Shown: positions 60,009-64,000 of the stretch, in pieces
Numbering within the stretch: the first letter of the stretch is position 1
Layout: every line of letters begins with the position of its first letter
Assembly (NCBI GenBank): GCA_004298065.1
Contig: SCRL01000046.1
Location: forward strand, 52,276-116,275
Source of the DNA: Gammaproteobacteria bacterium
GTDB taxonomy: Bacteria > Pseudomonadota > Gammaproteobacteria > Acidiferrobacterales > Sulfurifustaceae
Direction: 5' to 3'
Length of the DNA stretch: 64,000 nt
Made by a program: the position numbers and the translations under genes
Notes under the pieces: model-generated
What the model was told of the DNA's origin: nothing
What the model saw: only the letters and a program-made list of their open reading frames with translations
Databases searched by the model: none

Positions 60009-61174
60009 CAGTACTCCTGCACCGGTTTGATGGTGTTCCAGCGGTTGCAACCCGGGCACAACCAGTGCAGCGACTTGCCGCGGAAACCGCACTGGCTGCA
60101 GGCATAGCCCTGGTGCTGCGCACGCAGCTCCTCGATGATCCCCTTGAGCAGCAGCAGATCGGGGCGCGCCGAATCCTTGGCGCGCTCGAGATTGAGTGCG
60201 AGCAGCTGATGCAGGCCGTGCACGCTCGGCTTGCGCCGCAGCCAGTCGACGACGAATTTCTGCGCCGCCTCGACGCCGTCGCGCGCGCGCACGATGTCGG
60301 CGAAGGTCAGCGCCAGCGCCACGCCGCCGTAGCGCTGCAACGTCGTATGGAAATAGTCGTACAGCCCCTGCTCGTCCTTCAGCTGGCGAAAACCGTTGGC
60401 GATACGTTCCGCGACTTCACTCAGGTAGTGCGCGTCCTGTTCCTCCACCTGCCGCCAGGCCTTGATCGCCTCGCGGTAGTTGCCCTCCTCCGCCTCGACA
60501 TCGCCGAGCAGAATGCTTGCGCGCAGACAACCGGGATCGCTGTCGAAGGCCTGTTTGAGGTAGGCGCGCGCAATGACGAGATTTTTCTTGGCGAAAACCT
60601 GCTCGGCCAGCTCGCAGTAATAGTGCGCGATGACGTTATCGAGGTTACGTCCCGACACGCGCGCGAGCTTGCGCGTGACGTTGATGGCCTTGTCCCACTC
60701 CTTTTCCTGCTGGTAAATGTGCCGCAGCAGGCCGAGCGCCTGCTCGCTGTGCTGCCGGATCTCGGCCAGTTCCAGGAACAGGTTCTCGGCCCGGTCGAAC
60801 AGGCCGGCCTTGAAGTAGTCCTGCCCAAGCTCGAGAAGCGCCAGCGAGCGCTGCTCCTTGTCGAGCGTCGGCCGGGCGATCAGGTTCTGGTGGACGCGGA
60901 TCGCGCGCTCGACCTCTCCGCGACGGCGGAACAAATTGCCGAGCGCGAGATGGGTTTCGACCGTTTCCGAGTTGACTTCGAGCACGCGAATGAAGACCTC
61001 GATGGCCTTGTCCGGCTGCTCGTTGAGCAGGAAATTGAGGCCCTTGAAGTAGGCCGAGGGCAGATCGAGCGACTTGGCATCGCGCCGCTTGTGCTCAAGA
61101 CGCGCGGCGAACCAGCCGGACGCGGCCGCCAGCGGAAGCAGCAACCACAATAAATCTTGAGAGCTAAATGACAT
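60008..61174 (-). CDS. lapB: LPS assembly protein B (TPR, rubredoxin-like)
   Basis: 388 residues. An N-terminal membrane helix (LLWLLLPLAAASGWFAARLE) is followed by about nine TPR motifs and a C-terminal zinc ribbon with CSQCGFRGKSLHWLCPGC (two C-x2-C pairs). LapB brings LpxC to the FtsH protease and so balances LPS with phospholipid. Its start overlaps lapA by eleven bases, so both are made together, as is usual. Confidence 0.96.
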   Translation of the reverse strand: MSFSSQDLLWLLLPLAAASGWFAARLEHKRRDAKSLDLPSAYFKGLNFLLNEQPDKAIEVFIRVLEVNSETVETHLALGNLFRRRGEVERAIRVHQNLIARPTLDKEQRSLALLELGQDYFKAGLFDRAENLFLELAEIRQHSEQALGLLRHIYQQEKEWDKAINVTRKLARVSGRNLDNVIAHYYCELAEQVFAKKNLVIARAYLKQAFDSDPGCLRASILLGDVEAEEGNYREAIKAWRQVEEQDAHYLSEVAERIANGFRQLKDEQGLYDYFHTTLQRYGGVALALTFADIVRARDGVEAAQKFVVDWLRRKPSVHGLHQLLALNLERAKDSARPDLLLLKGIIEELRAQHQGYACSQCGFRGKSLHWLCPGCNRWNTIKPVQEY

Positions 61175-61460
61175 CCTTGATCGGCAGCGCCCGCAAATTG
61201 ATGACTTCCTGCTCGATCTGGCGAACGTCCTTACGCGCCTGCACCAGCTGGCGCTGCATGCGCACCACCATGCGCAGGCTGGCGAACCAGCCGGCGGCCA
61301 CGCCGAGAGCGAACGTCGCCAGCAGCGCCAGCGACAGCGGACCGTCCCAGCGCAGGCCGAAGTAGTAGTTGATGGCGACCACCTGCTTGTTGTGCAGGGC
61401 GAAGGTGATGCCGGCGAACAGCACGACCACGGCCAGCACTATATAGATAGTCCGCTTCAT
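61164..61460 (-). CDS. lapA: LPS assembly protein A (DUF1049 family)
   Basis: 98 residues with two membrane segments (about 4-22 and 42-62), separated by a short loop (HNKQVVAINYYFGLRWDG), then a coiled-coil-like tail (MQRQLVQARKDVRQIEQEVI). This matches LapA (YciS), partner of LapB at the inner membrane. A GGGAGG RBS precedes the ATG. It lies downstream of the ihfB terminator, so it must have its own promoter, perhaps at TTGTGC within 61461-61587. Confidence 0.93.
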   Translation of the reverse strand: MKRTIYIVLAVVVLFAGITFALHNKQVVAINYYFGLRWDGPLSLALLATFALGVAAGWFASLRMVVRMQRQLVQARKDVRQIEQEVINLRALPIKDVI

Positions 61461-61587
61461 GGGGCCTCCCGCCGAATCAGGATCGGGCTACAAGGTACGA
61501 GATACGAGAATGATGCACAAGTTGCGCCGCACATCAGAAGCAGGCCTTCCTCATATCTCGCCCCTCGAATCTTTCTTTTTCGGACAT

Positions 61588-61623
61588 AAAAAAACGGCAT
61601 GGGAGGACCCGCTGCCGTTTTTT
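61588..61623 (-). terminator. intrinsic terminator after ihfB
   Basis: A 6-base GC-containing stem (61594-61599 with 61613-61618), extended by A-T pairs, with GGG/CCC pairing inside the loop. On the minus strand a run of seven T follows; on the plus strand six T follow, so it could work both ways. It lies 35 bases after the ihfB stop and separates the rpsA-ihfB unit from lapA. Confidence 0.85.
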
Positions 61624-61657
61624 CTGTGCGCCGACATCGCCGGCCAAAATCGGTTGC

Positions 61658-61945
61658 TCAGTCCGAGTTGCCGTTCACGCGCTCGCGCAGTTCCTTGCCT
61701 GGCTTGAAATGGGGGACGAACTTGTCCGGGACCTGCACCGCGCTGCCTGTCTTGGGATTGCGACCGGTGCGCGGCGGGCGGTAGTGCAATGAAAAGCTCC
61801 CGAACCCACGCACCTCGATGCGCTCACCGGTCGCCAGCGCCACGGACATCTGCTCGAGCAACTCCTTCACGGCAAGCTCGACATCGCGGGGCTGGAGCTG
61901 GCCCTGATGGCCGGTCAGCAGGTTGATGAGTTCGGATTTGGTCAT
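61658..61945 (-). CDS. ihfB: integration host factor beta subunit
   Basis: 95 residues, standard length. [16 protein letters not shown] and [10 protein letters not shown] form the helices; [20 protein letters not shown] and [11 protein letters not shown] are the DNA-binding arm, with the intercalating Pro in the NPKTG segment. It bends DNA as a heterodimer with IHF-alpha. The upstream GGTAGGGAAG is its RBS. The rpsA-ihfB order is conserved in Gammaproteobacteria. Confidence 0.97.
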   Translation of the reverse strand: MTKSELINLLTGHQGQLQPRDVELAVKELLEQMSVALATGERIEVRGFGSFSLHYRPPRTGRNPKTGSAVQVPDKFVPHFKPGKELRERVNGNSD

Positions 61946-61985
61946 CGTCTTCCCTACCTACCTATAGAAAACCCCGCGGGACATT

Positions 61986-63674
61986 TCAAGTCGCGTCGCT
62001 GCCGTCTTGGCCACCGAGTTTTTCCTTGAGCTTGTCGCCCAGGGCCGAGGAAGTACCGGTCGCCTTGCGGCTGTATTCCTGCACCGCCTCGGTCTCTTCC
62101 TGCATGTCCTTGGCCCGGATCGACAGCGAGATCTTGCGGTTCTTGCGGTCGATCGTGGTGATCTTGGCCTCGACCTCGTCGCCGTCCTTGAGCACCGAAC
62201 GTGCATCCTCGATGCGCTCGCGCGTCACCTCGGAGGCACGGAGATAGCCTTCGACGTCACCAGCCAGCTTCACGGTCGCGCCCTTGGCCTCGACCGCCGT
62301 CACCGTACCCTTCACGATGGCGCCCTTGCCGTGCTGCGCCACGTACGAGGCGAACGGATCGCCATCGAGCTGCTTGATGCCGAGCGAGATGCGCTCGCGC
62401 TCCGGGTCGACGGCGAGGATGGTCGCCTCGATCTCGTCGCCCTTCTTGTAGTCGCGCACCGCTTCCTCGCCCGCGCGCTGCCAGGAAAGATCGGAGAGGT
62501 GAATGAGGCCGTCGATGCCGCCCTCGAGCCCGACAAAAATGCCGAAGTCGGTGATGGACTTGATCTTGCCCGAAATCTTCTCGCCCTTCTGGTGATTGGC
62601 GGCGAATTCTTCCCACGGATTCGGCTGGCACTGCTTCATGCCGAGCGAGATGCGGCGGCGCTCGGTGTCGATGTCGAGCACCATAACCTCGACCTCGTCG
62701 CCGACCTGCACCACCTTGGAGGGATGAATGTTCTTGTTGGTCCAGTCCATCTCGGAAACGTGCACCAGACCCTCGACGCCCGGCTCGATCTCAACAAACG
62801 CGCCGTAGTCGGTGATGTTGGTGACCTTGCCGAACAGACGCGTGCTCTCCGGATAACGGCGGGTGATGTCCACCCACGGATCGTCGCCGAGCTGCTTGAG
62901 GCCGAGCGACACGCGATTGCGCTCGCGGTCGTAACGCAGCACCTTGGCTTCAATCTCGTCGCCGATCTTGAGCACCTCGGACGGATGCTTCACGCGGCGC
63001 CAAGCGATGTCGGTGATGTGCAGCAGGCCGTCGATGCCTCCGAGATCCACGAACGCGCCGTAATCGGTGAGGTTCTTGACGATGCCCTTGACGATCTGGC
63101 CTTCCTCGAGGTTCGACAGCAGCGCCTCGCGCTCGGCCGACATCTCCTTCTCGACCACCGCGCGGCGGGAGACCACGACGTTGTTGCGCTTCTTGTCGAT
63201 CTTGATAACCTTGAATTCGAGCTCCTTGCCCTCGAGGTAGCCCGGATCGCGCACCGGGCGCACGTCCACGAGCGAACTCGGCAGGAATGCACGGATGCCC
63301 TGGACGGCGATGGTGTAGCCGCCCTTGACCTTGCCGGTCATGACACCGGTGACGATGGACTGGTCTTCGAACGCCTTTTCGAGTTCATCCCAGGCCTTGA
63401 CGCGCTGCGCCTTCTCGCGCGAGAGCACGGTCTCGCCGGAGCCGTCCGCGAGCGATTCGAGCACGACCTCGACACGGTCGCCGACCTTCACGGTCAGCTC
63501 GCCGCGGGCATCGCGGAACTGGACGGCCGGAATCACGCCCTCCGACTTGAGACCCGCGTTGACGACGACGATATCGTCATCGACATGAACCACTTCGCCC
63601 CTGATGAGTTCGCCCTGCTTGAGTTGGGCGACCTTCAGACTCTCTTCGAACAGCTGCGCAAAACTTTCAGTCAT
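61986..63674 (-). CDS. rpsA: 30S ribosomal protein S1
   Basis: 562 residues with six S1 (OB-fold) repeats. Repeats 3-6 are the most alike: [40 protein letters not shown] and similar. It brings mRNA to the small subunit. The 124-base leader before it has a 16-base palindrome, in keeping with S1 autocontrol through its leader known in gammaproteobacteria. Length and repeats match the gammaproteobacterial type. Confidence 0.97.
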   Translation of the reverse strand: MTESFAQLFEESLKVAQLKQGELIRGEVVHVDDDIVVVNAGLKSEGVIPAVQFRDARGELTVKVGDRVEVVLESLADGSGETVLSREKAQRVKAWDELEKAFEDQSIVTGVMTGKVKGGYTIAVQGIRAFLPSSLVDVRPVRDPGYLEGKELEFKVIKIDKKRNNVVVSRRAVVEKEMSAEREALLSNLEEGQIVKGIVKNLTDYGAFVDLGGIDGLLHITDIAWRRVKHPSEVLKIGDEIEAKVLRYDRERNRVSLGLKQLGDDPWVDITRRYPESTRLFGKVTNITDYGAFVEIEPGVEGLVHVSEMDWTNKNIHPSKVVQVGDEVEVMVLDIDTERRRISLGMKQCQPNPWEEFAANHQKGEKISGKIKSITDFGIFVGLEGGIDGLIHLSDLSWQRAGEEAVRDYKKGDEIEATILAVDPERERISLGIKQLDGDPFASYVAQHGKGAIVKGTVTAVEAKGATVKLAGDVEGYLRASEVTRERIEDARSVLKDGDEVEAKITTIDRKNRKISLSIRAKDMQEETEAVQEYSRKATGTSSALGDKLKEKLGGQDGSDAT

Positions 63675-63707
63675 AAATACCTGGTTAGTTGAATAAATTC
63701 CGGTCTC

Positions 63708-63723
63708 GCGGCGCGCGCGCCGC
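63708..63723. repeat. 16-base perfect palindrome in the rpsA leader
   Basis: GCGGCGCGCGCGCCGC, 34 bases before the rpsA ATG on the minus strand. In RNA it can only form a very tight hairpin or dimer; as part of a larger fold it may take part in S1 autoregulation. The alternating GC run is also a sequence that could adopt Z-DNA. Confidence 0.4.
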
Positions 63724-63788
63724 AGCTGTCTTTGTCAGATGAAACATTGCAAAGGCAGGAGACCACCTTGGAGACCCGCGCCCTCCGC

Positions 63789-63808
63789 CGCCGGCCTTTC
63801 AGCCGGCG
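63789..63808. repeat. hairpin over the cmk stop codon
   Basis: Two perfect 7-base arms (CGCCGGC and GCCGGCG) with a 6-base loop that includes the cmk stop. No T-run follows, so it is not a full intrinsic terminator; it could act as a pause or protect the mRNA end. Confidence 0.4.
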
Positions 63809-64000
63809 AGACGCTCGCGCAGCAGGCTGTAAATACGATCAACCACGTCGAAGATGCTGAGCGACGAAGTGTCGAGGATACAGGCGTCGGCTGCGGGCTT
63901 GAGCGGAGACGCGGCACGCGCGGCATCGCGCGCATCGCGGTCACGGATCTCGTCCAAAAGCCGGCGAAGGTTAGCATCGAACCCCTTTTCTTTCAACTGC
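63799..64000 (-). CDS. cmk: cytidylate kinase, C-terminal part (cut by window edge)
   Basis: The last about 66 codons of a gene running in from the right edge: RRLLDEIRDRDARDAARA, SPLKPAADACILDTSSLS and VVDRIYSLLRERLAG. This is the C terminus of CMP kinase, with the RDARD substrate-binding and R-D-x-x-D motif. The start lies outside the window. It precedes rpsA by 124 bases, as in other Gammaproteobacteria. It also recycles CMP released by CMP-sugar transferases. Confidence 0.93.
   Translation of the reverse strand, partial: QLKEKGFDANLRRLLDEIRDRDARDAARAASPLKPAADACILDTSSLSIFDVVDRIYSLLRERLAG

Noticed and set aside
61777..61786. An ops-like GGCGGTAGTG on the plus strand
   Set aside because: It lies inside ihfB against the direction of transcription and is explained by the codons for a Tyr-Arg-Pro stretch.
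1..64000. CRISPR arrays, tRNA or rRNA genes, intact insertion sequences, phage genes
   Set aside because: None seen: no regularly spaced repeats, no tRNA-like cloverleaf noticed and no transposase or integrase motifs in any frame.

Overview
The window comes from a Gammaproteobacterium. At its right end, read leftwards on the minus strand, is the conserved block cmk (partial), rpsA, ihfB, lapA, lapB, pyrF, rfaE1, hldD, rfaH. This order is familiar in Gammaproteobacteria, and the heptose and LapA/LapB genes imply an LPS outer membrane. Species cannot be read from the sequence; a GC-rich environmental lineage fits best. Almost everything else is one very large surface-polysaccharide (O-antigen/capsule type) locus. 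It is transcribed leftwards except for a three-gene block (17.8-22.1 kb) and one small gene (36.0 kb) on the plus strand.

Layout from the transcriptional start (right) to the left. 61.2-64 kb: cmk, rpsA and ihfB, closed by a strong terminator at 61.6 kb. 56.7-61.5 kb: lapA, lapB, pyrF, core-heptose genes rfaE1 and hldD, and a specialised NusG paralogue, RfaH. 56.1-56.7 kb: a winged-helix EPS-type regulator with a clear sigma70 promoter and an inverted repeat over its own start. 55.97 kb: a perfect 12-base ops element, the RfaH recruitment signal, immediately before the first sugar gene. 53.3-55.9 kb: UDP-GlcA 4-epimerase, UDP-xylose synthase and GmhA. 48.1-53.3 kb: a phosphatase, a SAF-less NeuB-type synthase and a CMP-sugar synthetase (one ulosonate route), with SDRs and a TIM-barrel isomerase. 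45.8-48.0 kb: LegB and LegC. 36.4-45.6 kb: an uncharacterised higher-sugar module made of a radical SAM/SPASM enzyme, an epimerase, a GmhA-like isomerase, a domain-swapped HldE-like enzyme, a HAD phosphatase, a PfpI-family protein, a cupin-ThDP fusion and an enolase-superfamily enzyme. 32.3-35.9 kb: a second SPASM enzyme, a NUDIX hydrolase, and a family-2 glycosyltransferase flanked by two membrane/winged-helix proteins. 22.1-32.2 kb: a second ulosonate (legionaminate-like) set (neuC, neuB, neuD, PtmE-like, Gfo/Idh, SDR) and a Wzx flippase. An AT-richer four-gene cassette has replaced the 3' part of an older neuC here.

17.8-22.1 kb (plus strand): a CMP-ulosonate synthetase and two paralogous GT-C-like membrane proteins. 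7.1-17.7 kb: capsule-type transferases, a B12-type radical SAM enzyme, a glycosyltransferase, an AglD-like membrane protein, the initiating phosphosugar transferase, an O-antigen ligase/polymerase, an epimerase and a frameshifted cysC. 6.3-7.1 kb: a gap with no gene I can support. 0.1-6.3 kb: an AT-richer dTDP-rhamnose (rfbBACD) and ABC-exporter (wzm/wzt) module plus a CmcI-type methyltransferase.

Together the genes make activated sugars (UDP-xylose and UDP-GalA, dTDP-rhamnose, probably two CMP-ulosonates, and one unidentified heptose-like or branched sugar), start a glycan on undecaprenyl phosphate, extend, flip or export it, and join it to the lipid carrier. RfaH, acting at ops, would let polymerase read this long operon. 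The best candidates for something undescribed are the 36.4-45.6 kb module with its cupin-ThDP fusion, the cassette that broke neuC, the GT-C tandem pair, and the twin membrane/winged-helix proteins. All functions are inferred from sequence; no database search or calculation was run.
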